55,762 bases of DNA from Mansonella perstans (Eukaryota > Nematoda > Chromadorea > Rhabditida > Onchocercidae): assembly GCA_037074765.1 (NCBI GenBank), contig JBAMDO010000282.1, positions 1-55,762 of the forward strand, in the 5' to 3' direction. Positions 1 to 11,400 of this stretch are shown piece after piece; within the stretch, counting starts at the first letter, position 1; each line of letters opens with the position of its first letter. The notes beneath the pieces are model-generated. The model made no database searches, was not told where the DNA came from, and saw only the letters and a list, made by a program, of their open reading frames with translations. The position numbers and the translations under genes are program-made.

Positions 1-1289
1 TTATGTAAAAAATGAAGAAATTGAGGGAGAGAGAAAAAAAAAAGGGAAAGAGAACAGGAGAGGAAGAGAGATTGATCCCATTTCATTGGTAACAGATAGC
101 ATGAATCATATTTTTAAATTTAAATTAATGATTTACTTTTTTTTTTGGTGATAGCGAAGTTAGAGAGAAAGAAAAAATGAGCAAGCGAGCATTGGACGAA
201 TGGAAATTTTTGCGAATAGTTGAAGAAACAGTTGATTGAAATTTCATGCAAAAACTAAAATTCAAGTCATTTAAATTGAACAAACTATGACGTGAGAGTA
301 TTTTAAAACAAAAAGAAAGTAAAGGAAAAAAGCAAAAAAGAGTGAAAGAGAGAGGGAGAAAGAGAAAAAAAAAAAAAATATAAAGTTTGCTTGATGCTTA
401 AAACTTACAGCGCAACATTGAAATGCTGAAGTTTCAAATATCTTGGTAGCAAAATCTTCCTCATATATCACAACTTACGTTTTTCAATTTACTTTTATCA
501 ATTCTTAATCTATTATACTTCCGAACTACTATTTACATATGTACGTCTATTACGTGTGCTACTAAATGATTCCTCGTTTAGATGCTTCTTTAATCAAAAT
601 ATTTATATTTTTTCCATTTATCTAATCCTTTTTTCTTTGTCATGAGAACAAATTTATAGCCTTTTGTTGAAATATCTCCTTCAAAAAAATTTCCAAAATT
701 GTACATAAACACTTGCAGTTTGCCGTTTTTTACGTACGTGTATTTACGTGGATTTTTTGCTCTATGACTGACTAAATTATACGTAATGACAGAATGGTTT
801 CTATTATTTTAAAATAAATGTAATTCAATAATGAGAGAAATCGCAAAGAATTTGTGTGCAAATTTATGATAATTTTCATGAAATGATTAGAAAGTAATTT
901 TTCAATTTTTATAATCGATCATTATCATATGTTTAAGTGTATGCATATCTTTTGAGGAGTTCGAGTGAATTTCGCATAGCATTGTTTTTTTTTTTTTTGT
1001 TTTCTTTTATGTTATTCTAAAAATTAACAAATTTTGTTTTTGAATTCATATTTTGAGAATATCGATCAATCTTTAATCGATCATATATAATTGAAATCTT
1101 TTACAATACCATATTATATTATATTTGCATCATATGAATATGCTGAGCAGTTGTTAAGTGTAATAGTTATTCCACAGCTAAACTGAAAAATAAATGATTC
1201 GTTAATGATATAATTACAAACATATAATTGATTATCCAATTATTGTTAGGTGTGTTAAAATTAAATTTAGTAAAGCTCCGTTTTCTCGC

Positions 1290-1309
1290 ATATATATATA
1301 TATATATAT
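1290..1309. repeat. (AT)n microsatellite
   Basis: A 20-bp alternating AT run follows TTTTCTCGC and is echoed downstream by related phrases such as CTCGCATATATTAG and CTCGTATATATTAG, so it is part of a small degenerate repeat patch. Confidence 0.85.
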
Positions 1310-1752
1310 TTTTTTTCTCGCATATATTAGCTTTTATTCGTATGTATTAAGTTAATTTATAATTTACTCGTATATATTAGATAACTTATAATTACATGCG
1401 ATAATGAAAAATTGAAATTTTTAATAACATTTCCAACATTATTAATTACTAACAAATGTTTGATTTTTTTTTTTTTTTTTCAAGTACCATTAAAAAATAT
1501 CCTTTAATGTAATTTCAATGATTACAATTTCATTATATTTATTATTTGTTCAATTTAGTATTTTATTTTTTCTATTGTTATTACTCAATCGAAAAATTCA
1601 TTTCCAATCAATTTTTTTTTTTCCTCTTTTCTATCTTACATATATCATTTTCAAAATACAATGGAAAAGCAATTATTTGATATCCATCGATCAGGCCACA
1701 TTTAAACTTTTATAGAAACGTGAATGTTATGTTTCTCTGCAGTATCTGTTTA

Positions 1753-1819
1753 CACGTGTATGTCTATGTATATATCTGTGTATGTGTGTGTATGTATTTG
1801 TATGTGTGTGTGTATGTGT

Positions 1820-1856
<37 letters not shown>

Positions 1857-1882
1857 TTTGGATGTGTGTGGGTGTATGTATG
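1753..1882. repeat. (TG)n microsatellite with TATG interruptions
   Basis: About 130 bp of TG/TATG repeats, with the purest stretch near 1825-1852. The apparent Cys/Val or Thr/His open frames over it are translations of the repeat and not genes. Confidence 0.95.
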
Positions 1883-2229
1883 CCACCGTACTTATTGTTG
1901 TTTGCCATTAGTGAAAAGTTTTGCTGAACAATATTGATTTTCAAATTGCACCATCGCATCATCATCGTTACCATCGCTATCGTTTTCATTGTTGCTGTCA
2001 TCGTTGTCAAGGTATTTTTCACTAGACACTATATTATATTTACATATATACGCGCACCTTTTCATGCAATTTAACATATATGTTAAATATATTAAAATCA
2101 ATAAATAGTGCAATTTTTGTTTCAATTAATTAATTTTTTAATTTTTGTTATTCGATCATAATACTTTAGATAAGTGCAAATTTGATTTCAAATGTCCCAA
2201 TTGATCGATTAATTCAATCGGTCAATTAA

Positions 2230-2254
2230 TTGATTGATTGATTGATTGATTGAT
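2230..2254. repeat. (TTGA)n microsatellite
   Basis: About six copies of the tetranucleotide TTGA/ATTG. Related GATTGATTGATCGA phrases recur at 2942-2981, suggesting a shared degenerate tetranucleotide origin. Confidence 0.9.
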
Positions 2255-4233
2255 AAGCCTTCAAGAGAAGGCAAATATAATTTATTGATTGATAATTTCA
2301 ATTCAATTTTATCAAATTTTTTTTTTTTTTTCTTCATTATTTCACTTTCTTTTCATTCCATTCAATCATTTCATCCTTTTTTTTTACCTCCCAAATATTT
2401 TCATATATTTTTTACTTTAACAAATGGAATGCATAGCTTATCGTTGTAGCATAAATATTTTTTTAAAAAAAGTTTTTTTTTTTTTAATCAATTGATTGAT
2501 TTTTTTTTTTGCAATTCTAATTGTTCACTGTAATTCACTGTTATGTTATATTCACTGTAACCTTTTTCTCCTTCTTCTCTTCTCCTTCCCCTTCTCTCTC
2601 TCTCTCTCCCTCTCTTTTCCTCTCTCCTTTTTACTGTTTTTGAAATATGATATTTTCAGATAATTTTCATTTTTTGCATAAATAAAAGTTTCTTGTTTTT
2701 GCTTTTTACTTGCAAATTCTTTACTTTCATTCATCGTTCCTTCTTCTTTTCTTCTCATCTCGCTCTCTCATCCCTTCTCTTTCTTCCTCTCTTGTACTCC
2801 TATTTCTCTTTCTCTCTTATACAACAAATTGTGTGATATTCAAACAAAAAAATAGCGCTCATTTTAACATTTTTTAGCTTATCTATTAAATAATGCTAAT
2901 AGAAATATGTTAAAACTTCGAAATATTTAAAAATTATAGATTGGATCGATTGATTCATTAACTGATTGATCGATTGATCGAGATACCTAAATTTTTAAGA
3001 ATGAAAATGAATCTAAAATTCGAAATTAATCTGTAATTTGCATGTGACCCGAAATGTATTAATCCAAAATTTGACTTTTGAAATTTCACGCAATTAAATT
3101 TACCATGAAGAAATAGTTGATGAAAAATGAATGTAAATTTTGAAATTATAATTATAATTCAATTTTAAATTATATGCTTTCTTGATTTACTTTTGAAATT
3201 ATGAAAATGAGTCCTTTGTAAATTTTTGCTTATTTTTTCCTTAAAAAAAAAAAAAAAAAAAAAACGATTTAAATAAACAGATGTGATGATTTCATTTTCA
3301 CATTTTTTTTTTGTCCTGACGTACAACAAAAACTTTTCACGTTCTTTTGATGGTAATCGGCGTAACGTGTAATAGAAAAAATTAATAGGATAGCATTAAA
3401 AAATTCTTGTTTTCGTTATTTTTTTCATAAAACTTTTCCTGTTCATTCTTTTTAATAATCATTTTTTCAAATTTAAATTAGCCTAGATTCATCTATTTTA
3501 TGCTTGTTTCAATGATTTCACTAATTATTGAGTAGAAAAAGTATTTTTTCCTTCTCATTTTACTTGCAGCATTTAAAAATTGTTTCACTATTTCATAGTT
3601 TTTAAAAATTCCTATAAATCCATTCTTTAACGAATTTAATCATTTCCAACTGAATTTTTAACTTCATTTCATTTCTTTAATGAATTGTGACATACTAGTA
3701 GAAAGTAGAATACATAATTATTCAATTCCTAGTTTTTTTAAAACTTTTTCCTTTTTTAAAGTAATACGCATTGCTGTTAGACTCTTTTGAGGCATGGCGT
3801 TTCAAAAATTTATGACAAAAATGATGGAGGAAGGGAGAGAAAAAGGAAGAAAAAAGGAAATTAAAAAAGAAATAAAGTTAAAAAAAAAATAGTAGCAAAA
3901 GAGGTAAACAAAGAAAGAATCTCCATTTAATGAATGTTATAAATTGTAAAATAAAAAGCTGCTCATTATCTTTTGAATTGAATTGTTTAATACTTTAAAT
4001 GGATAAAGTAGCGTTCTTCTTCATATTGTTTACATAGTAAATGTGCTTACCTGAACAATTCTAAAAATTAGTAGTAAACTACAACAACAACTGCTTAAAG
4101 TTGAACAAATTTTTGAGAGAAAAAAAGGATTGTAAAAATACGTGAAGTGAGTATAATTATATGAGGGCAAATTTTAAAAATAGTTGTTAGTGCTATTATT
4201 ATTGTTATTGTTTTTACCATTATCTTCATTACT

Positions 4234-4293
4234 ATTATTAAGTATAGTATAATAATAATGATAATAATAACAATAATAATAATAATAATAATG

Positions 4294-4374
<81 letters not shown>

Positions 4375-4448
4375 GTAATAATAATAAAACACTAATAATA
4401 ATAATGAAGCAATAATGATAATAATAAAACAATAATAATAATAATAAA
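4234..4448. repeat. (AAT)n trinucleotide repeat
   Basis: A trinucleotide array whose uninterrupted core spans 4294-4374 (81 bp, 27 units), flanked by interrupted AAT/GAT/AAC copies. The poly-Tyr and poly-Leu frames on the minus strand come from this repeat. A diverged TTA/TTG-rich stretch continues at 4517-4672. Confidence 0.95.
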
Positions 4449-5023
4449 TAAGCTTGAAGTTGAACAAAATTGAGGGCGAATTTTTAATGAATAAGGAAAG
4501 AGAAATGTATGACCAATTATTATCACTATTATTAATAGAGGTGGCGGTACTGCTATTGTTTCTATTATTGTTATTTATTGTTATCGTTGTTATTACTATT
4601 ATTATAATTATAGTTATTATTATTATTATTAATTATTAGTACTATTGCTGTTGTTATTATTGTTGTTGTTTGCATGAATGGGATAAAAGGAAAAGGTAAT
4701 AAATTATTGTAATAAACATAATATTCCACCTCAATTCCTTCTCCTCTTGTCACATTTCATATTTCAATTTTCAGTTTTACCATTTTGTTAAAAAAATTAC
4801 CTTATTATTAATTATTATTAATTTTATTTCATTTTCCTCCTTCCCTAATTTATTTCTAATTCCTCTTTTTTTGCATTGCTTAGTTTAAAATTAGCATTCT
4901 TTATTCTTGCTCATTTATCAATTAAGAAAATTATTGCCATATGACTAAAGAAGAGGTAATAAGTAAAGAAAAAAGTTCACTTAAGTATATTTGAATGATA
5001 TTATCTTAAATTGTGATTTTATC

Positions 5024-5140
5024 ATGAACTATCTTGATTAATCTTGCAGATAAATAATTATTATGAACTATCTTGATTAATCTTGCAGATAAATAATTAT
5101 TATGAACTATCTTGATTAATCTTGCAGATAAATAATTATT
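5024..5140. repeat. 39-bp minisatellite, three perfect copies
   Basis: Three identical tandem copies of a 39-bp unit begin at 5024, 5063 and 5102, each starting ATGAACTATC and ending AATAATTATT. The lack of divergence suggests recent expansion. The unit contains CTTGCAGATAAAT, which resembles a splice acceptor, but no open frame follows. Confidence 0.97.
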
Positions 5141-5279
5141 ACCTTTATGATAAATGATAAAAGGTGATAATTTATTTACTTTATATCAATTAATACGTCG
5201 AAAATAAGAATATTTACAATGTTGCCTAATATTGTCATATTATTAGGATGAAAATTAGAAAATCATTGCTACATAAACG

Positions 5280-5366
5280 TACAGACACACACACACACAT
5301 ACACACACAGACATACACAGACACACAAATGTTCAGAGATACACACAGATACACATGCACTCAAAC
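5280..5366. repeat. (CA)n-type microsatellite
   Basis: Interrupted ACACAC/ACAGAC/ATACAC dinucleotide-like repeat. Open frames on both strands over it are repeat translations. Confidence 0.9.
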
Positions 5367-5413
5367 ACAGAACAAACCCAGGCGCACAGCTCATACACTG
5401 GACACAGAACATG

Positions 5414-5534
5414 GGCCAAAAAAAAAAAAAAAAAAAAACTGGAAGAAAATGAAGTGAAAAAGAATGGATACTTGCTGACTGATATTCCTATATATTTGGC
5501 TCTTTTCTTTTTTTTTTTTTTTTTTTTTTTGGCC
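5414..5534. repeat. GGCC-flanked poly(A)/poly(T) inverted repeat
   Basis: GGCC at 5414-5417 is followed by 21 A residues (5418-5438); 23 T residues (5508-5530) are followed by GGCC at 5531-5534. The arms are complementary over GGCC plus about 21 A:T pairs and enclose 69 bp. It could be a small fold-back element or two opposed homopolymer tracts; no coding content. Confidence 0.8.
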
Positions 5535-8205
5535 AAGGCTTTTTTTTTTTAAGTAAATATTTATAAATTGGGAATATATCATGAAATATTGTGACATTTT
5601 TGGCTTTCATTTTTACTTTACATCAAATATAAACAAAAAATTAATTTGCAATCATTTTATTTGTTTGTTAAATGTTTTGAAAATGAGCATATTTAAGAGT
5701 AATGATAATATGTTTCAGTGTCTTTAGTTAATATTTCAAATTATATTATGTAATATGTTAAATTTATGCGAATTATTAATACAAAAATTACATGGACATT
5801 GGAAATTTCAATGGCAAAATATCCACAAATATTTGTGATTAATAATTTCGAATTACAATTACTGCTGAAATTTATTTCTAAACGTTTAAATTAATGCTAA
5901 ACAAAATAACAAATTATAAAAATAAAACTATAACAGAAATTTTGATCCATGATTACTAATCTTTTAGAAATCATTTTGTTTGGCGCTGATAGAAATTGAT
6001 AAATCTTAATACAAAAATGAAAATTTTTTATAAATTTTTGGAAAAAGTATTGAAAATAGACATGTTTGAATGAACTTTTGAAAATATGACGCAAATATGT
6101 TGAAATATTGAAGTATGTACTTCGAAATGTTTGAATAAGGATTTTGTTGCATTAAAGTGTTAATGCAATGAATGCTTATTTGTTTTCGTGTTTCAATCAA
6201 TTTCAATCATTAAAATTTATCTATCTCTCCGATAAATACAATAAAAAATGTTTTATTGTTTACTGTATTCGTATTTTAATCAATTTTTAGTTTCCACTAT
6301 TCGTCACAGTTGTTTGTTTACATTGTTATATTTGCACTTACACTTCATTGATATTTACATTGACAAGGTAGTGTAAGAATATCATGGCATAAACGTAAAC
6401 ACAAGCAAATTTTTTTCACTAACTTTTCTTCTCTAATATTTAAAAAAAAATTTGAAATGGATAGAAAAGATAGGTTAGATAAAAATAATACCAATGGAGA
6501 GCGATTGTCATTTCGTCTTCTATTCCTTTTTCCAGCAAAAAAGGAAATTAATTGCTATGTTTTATTGTTCCTGAAGGGAAAAATTTTTTTTTAACAGTAA
6601 AATTAAAATAAATTTCTTGTCGAATAAGACGAAAAGTAAGAAGAAAAACTTTTTGTCATTTAAAAAAAAAAAAAAAAAAACGCAGTTCAGTTTGTGAAAA
6701 TTCGTTTGGATAAAACAAACAAAATCTTTAACAACTTTAAATTTAAATTTCTTCAAATTTTTAGCATTTGCAATTTTCTTGAAACTTCAATAATAATTAT
6801 ATCAGTAATAGTGAGAAACAACAATTATGAAAATTAAAAATGAGCAAAATTAATTGCTGCTAATTTCTGAAAAGTTTTTTGAATGAGAAGAAAGAAAAAA
6901 TAAGTGAAAGAAATGTTGATTTAAATTGTGAAAAAAATAAATAAATTAGATTAAAACTGTACATTTCCTCTTTGTTCATTGGATGGAAAAGTTTTTGCAT
7001 TCTTCATTTTTGTCTTTTTTTGTTCGATTGGCAACTTTTTTTTTTTTTTTTGATTGATCATTTTTCCATTCAGTTTCATTAATTTGAATTGTCACCTTGG
7101 AAGATATCTTTTTTTAGAAATTGCCAATTCATCGCCAAATCTTTTCATTAACATTTTTCTTCTCAAATATACATGAATTTATCGAGAAAGGAGAATAGTT
7201 GATAGATGTATGATTCTAACCCGACTCACATCAGTGGATTAGTTTCGTTGTAATTTTACGTGGATTTAACACTATGAGTTAAGTTTAAGAATTAATTCAT
7301 TGCTGAGTGGAATAATTCATGTAAGGTTTATGGTTATGGATTTGTCCATTGATTACTGATATTTTTGGGTCGTATTTTCGATAGATTTTTTTGGGTCAAA
7401 TGATTTTAATTCAAATCACACAATTGTTGTTAATTTTGAAGGAATTTAACCATAGTTCAAATTGAAAAATTAATTCATTCTAACTCGAAAAATGTCCATA
7501 ATGATTATTTGGTCAAATTTTATACGAGCAAAATCTAAAAAATTAATTTAGTGCTAGTTTGAACTTTAGTAGAAGCTAAATAAAAAAATTTTTTAATAAA
7601 TCAAATTATTAATTTCTAAATTCAATTCACTGATAATTTGAAATTTAGTAGGAGCCAAATTGAAAAGATCGATAATCACCAATTAATGTTAAAGGTTTAT
7701 TCCATTAATTTATGTCAATTTTTTCAAATAATTTGGGTGATTTCCTTAATTTTAATTAAAAATTTGAGAAAGACAGAAGGAAAAAGGGCAGGAATGACAA
7801 GGAGCTGAATTTTGGTTTACCTAAACTAGGTCCTAATCCTTTAATTGCCAAGTTTTAGTGCTAGTAAATTCATAAGTAATCGTGAATTAGTTATTTTGAA
7901 TATAAAAAAAAAACCCTTTTATTCGCTTTCTTCTATCTTGCTTAGTTTCTCCCTCTCTTTCTCTCTTTCTCTCTTTTCCTTTGCCTTTCATTTATATTTA
8001 TTTGAAAAATTTTCTTTTTTAATTATATTTTTAAAAAATTTTTTTTTCTGTACTGAACACTCTTATAATTTTTATAGATTCAAATTTTTTTCGAAATAGA
8101 AATTTTTTTATTGCAATTATTGTTGGTACATTTAGTTGATATGAAATATATTTTATTGATTGATTAATTGATTGAAATAAAATAATTTTTCTTTTTTTTT
8201 TTCAG

Positions 8206-8473
8206 AATTATTAAACATAACATTATCTAGCACTAACGAATCATTTGGTTCAACAACAACAGCAGTTAGAGCAGCAGAAACCGATGTTTCTTTGGAGAAT
8301 AGCAACAGTAACAGAACTGAATTGGACGAAAAGGTACCGGAACCGGTTGTTTCAATACTGATGAAAATGGAACAGATGAATACATCGAATGAACTTGATT
8401 CACGATCTGTTGCATCAATACGAACCGGTTCAAGTAGTTCTGGTGGTACGCTAACTGATAGTTTCAGTCCGAG
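8206..8473 (+). CDS. EVI5: EVI5 exon 1 of those seen: Ser/Thr-rich N-terminal region
   Basis: Open from the TTTTTTCAG acceptor at 8205 to the donor at 8474, encoding 88 residues rich in Ser, Thr and Asn and ending in a serine run and TDSFSP. It starts with two bases of a split codon, so an upstream exon should supply one base, unless 8205 is a spliced-leader trans-splice site and translation starts at the in-frame ATG at 8361. The serine run before the TBC domain matches the general layout of vertebrate EVI5, though not its exact sequence. Confidence 0.8.
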
Positions 8474-11400
8474 GTACTGTTTTTTTTTCAAATTTTATTT
8501 CATGGAATATTTTTTTAAATTGGAACTTTTCTGATTTTTGTTATTTCGAATAATTTATATTTTAACAAATTCGGTTTCAAACTTTAATTTCTAAATTTTG
8601 TAATTCAAAATTATTAAGTTTTGCTGTAGTTTTGCGATTTGATTATTCAAATTCCACAATATTTTTTTCTTATTCTATGTTTGTTTGCTTCATCTCACCG
8701 CTTTATCTTAGGTGTTATATTTTAGGCTTACCATTTATAATGGCTTACGCTAGGCCCATTACCATAAAAACAATGTTTTTATCAGATGCATTTTATCATT
8801 AAGATAGCATGCTTCGAAGGCTTTTATCAATATGATAACGTGCTTCAAATTTGGTCCCAATTCCTGCTAATTCTTAATTGTCAATAAACATACGACAGCC
8901 GTTTCCCGTTTACATGGAATTGCAAAAATTAGGTTTTTGAAGTCAAAATTGAGTCAAGCAAAATTTTCTAACTGATCTAGGCTATTTAGCGATGAAAATG
9001 ACCGACTATGCAAATTTAATTTTCTGTATTAAAAAAATGCTAACAGTATAAAATAGCATTTCAGGTCAAATAAATCACGGGAAAATAGTGTACCAGCCGA
9101 AGATGATGAAGATTTGGATCTTTGGGCTATTTGGGGAAATCTGATCAAAAATTGGGAAGTGGAAATTCGGAAAAGGCCAAATTATATTAAGGTTTCGTAG
9201 CCTAAAATTTCTTGTTATCATTAAGGATAAAAATAATTATTAATAAATCATTCAACTGCTTAGAAAAGTTTAATTTATTGAAGTATTGCAAACTTTTACC
9301 CAAAAGGAAAGAATTTAATTTCCACTTAAGTTTGTAGATATTATATCACTTTTAGATAGTTTGAAGTTTTTCGCTTTGAAAACTTTGAAAAATTTTTTCT
9401 TTTCTTAATTTTTTTTTCAATTTTTCACAATAAGAAAGAATTTACGATTCTGATTTAATCAGGAATGTATGCTATTTGCAATTTAAAAGTAAACAGTTGT
9501 CAATTACTTTATTTGAAAAAATTGTTGAAAATTATGTTTTAAAATTTGTCGAATTTATTAAACAATTTCCATCTAAATTTAAAATTTTTGTCTAAATTTA
9601 AATTTACATCTATTTATGTCAAAAAAGGTGAACAGAAACGATTTATGTGGACAGAAATAGAAATCAATTTAAAGAATGATAAATAGCTATGAAGAAAAAA
9701 TATTCAAAAAATGATACGTCTAAAGAAAAAAAGTAAAGAAAAATAACAAATAATTTTTCTGATAACAGTAAGAATAATAAAATGCTTTAGAAAGACAGTA
9801 AGAGCATTAAAATTAAGCAGTTATAAAATGAAATTAGGGATGTGTATTTCTACATATACTTAGTAATTTAATTAATAAACGGTTGGGTAACCAAAAAAAG
9901 CACTAATGCGTTATAAGATACAAAATTTGTCTTTTAAAGAATTAAAAATTTTAAATTCTGTTTCAATTTGTATTTTAATATTTATTTAATTCTGTAGTTT
10001 TATCATGAAGACATAGAACTAACAAGAAATACGGCAGTAAATGGAAGAAGTGTAAAAAAAAAGAAAAAAAATGAATTAATTAAAATTTACGAAGAAAACA
10101 GAATTAGATTCTATAATACTGAGATATGTGAAGTATTAAATCTATGCAAAAAAAAAGACTGAAAATATTTACACATTTCTTGTTCTGGTCAAAATTAACA
10201 AAATATATGTGTTTGAGCCAAATAAATTATTAAGTAATGAATATATTAAGTAGTAGTATTATAGTCTAGTAGAAGGAAATAATGTGAAAGTAATTAATGT
10301 ACTTATTAATTAAGTACGAATTATGGTTTAGTATAATAAAATTAAATGAAAATAATCAAATTAAATTTCACAGTACTAAAGCATGAGAAGCGCTAAATTT
10401 TTCCTAAAAATAAATTGAAAATTAAACTATTAATCATTAATCGATGAAAGTATTAATTGCAGGAGCTTGTTCGTCGCGGTATTCCTCAACATTTTCGTAC
10501 GATAGCTTGGCAGTTATTAAGTGATGCTAATGTATCTGCAATTCATGATATTTATGCAGATTGTATGAGACGATCATCTCCATATGAAAAAGTGCAAATA
10601 TTTCTTTTCATTAGTGTTTTAATATTTTTTAGATCAAATAATGGTCAAGAATAGATTATTGATTGATTTTATAAATTTTTGTATTGGATTCAATATTTCG
10701 TTATTGTTATCATTATTATTATTATTCTATAGTAATATTTCATAAACACTATTATTATTATTATTATTATAGGTGATATTACGTGATATTCCACGAACAT
10801 ATCCGGAACTGGAATTTTTCAAGGATAATGGTCGTGGGCAACAAGCTCTTTTTAATGTTATTAAAGCGTATAGTATACATGATAATGAAGTAGGATATTG
10901 TCAAGGAAGTGCCTTTATTGTTGGACAATTATTACTACAGGTATAATTTAAAGTTAATTGGAGAAGGAAGGTAGAGAAATATTAAATTTAAATATTTCTA
11001 GTGAAACATAACAAATCACTAATACCATCGTGCATCCTTTTTCAATTATGCACCTTGAATCATAGGTATCGGATTTCAGGATATCAATTTTGGCAAAGAA
11101 TTTTCACCTATGATTAGGAATATTTTATATTATAAATGCATTAAGTTGAAAAAAATTGAAAAGGAAAACGAAATGTTAGGTCTTTCCAATAATAAACTTT
11201 GAATGATATCCGAATGGTTAATTCATAAGACTTTGTATTTTTCTGGAATTTATAATTCTTTCTCACTTTTTTACTTTGGCCTCTAATTTAATCATTATCT
11301 GTGACTATTATTGTTGTTATTATAGCTACTAACTTAACTTTTAATTCTGTTTAGATGCCTGAAGAAGAAGCATTTGCGGTATTCGTACGTTTGATGGAAG

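Larger units (their letters stand above)
1..8205. other. Upstream non-coding region with simple repeats
   Basis: I see no convincing exon here. The region is AT-rich with many T and A runs and scattered short open frames that are low-complexity translations. It holds (AT)n, (TG)n, (TTGA)n, AAT and CA microsatellites, a 39-bp minisatellite and a GGCC-flanked poly(A)/poly(T) inverted repeat, listed separately. The missing first exon(s) of the EVI5-like gene could lie here, since the first recognised exon needs one extra base from upstream, but I could not single one out. The region could also contain its promoter; no specific element was recognised. Confidence 0.6.

Noticed and set aside
1720..2022. 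Open frames with Cys/Val or Thr/His repeats on both strands
   Set aside because: Caused by the TG microsatellite.
3794..3892. Short ATG frame MAFQKFMTKMMEEG... as possible EVI5 first exon
   Set aside because: Its only plausible donor leaves two bases, whereas the exon at 8206 needs one; the rest is Lys/Glu from a purine-rich tract.
4174..4467. Long minus-strand poly-Tyr and poly-Leu open frames
   Set aside because: They are translations of the AAT microsatellite, with no start context or splice structure.
5248..5597. Overlapping open frames around the CA repeat and poly(A)/poly(T) tracts
   Set aside because: Simple-sequence translations on both strands.
7206..7253. Short ATG frame MYDSNPTHISG as possible EVI5 first exon
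   Set aside because: A phase-compatible donor would be AGTGGAT, which is weak, and there is no acceptor or trans-splice signal just upstream.
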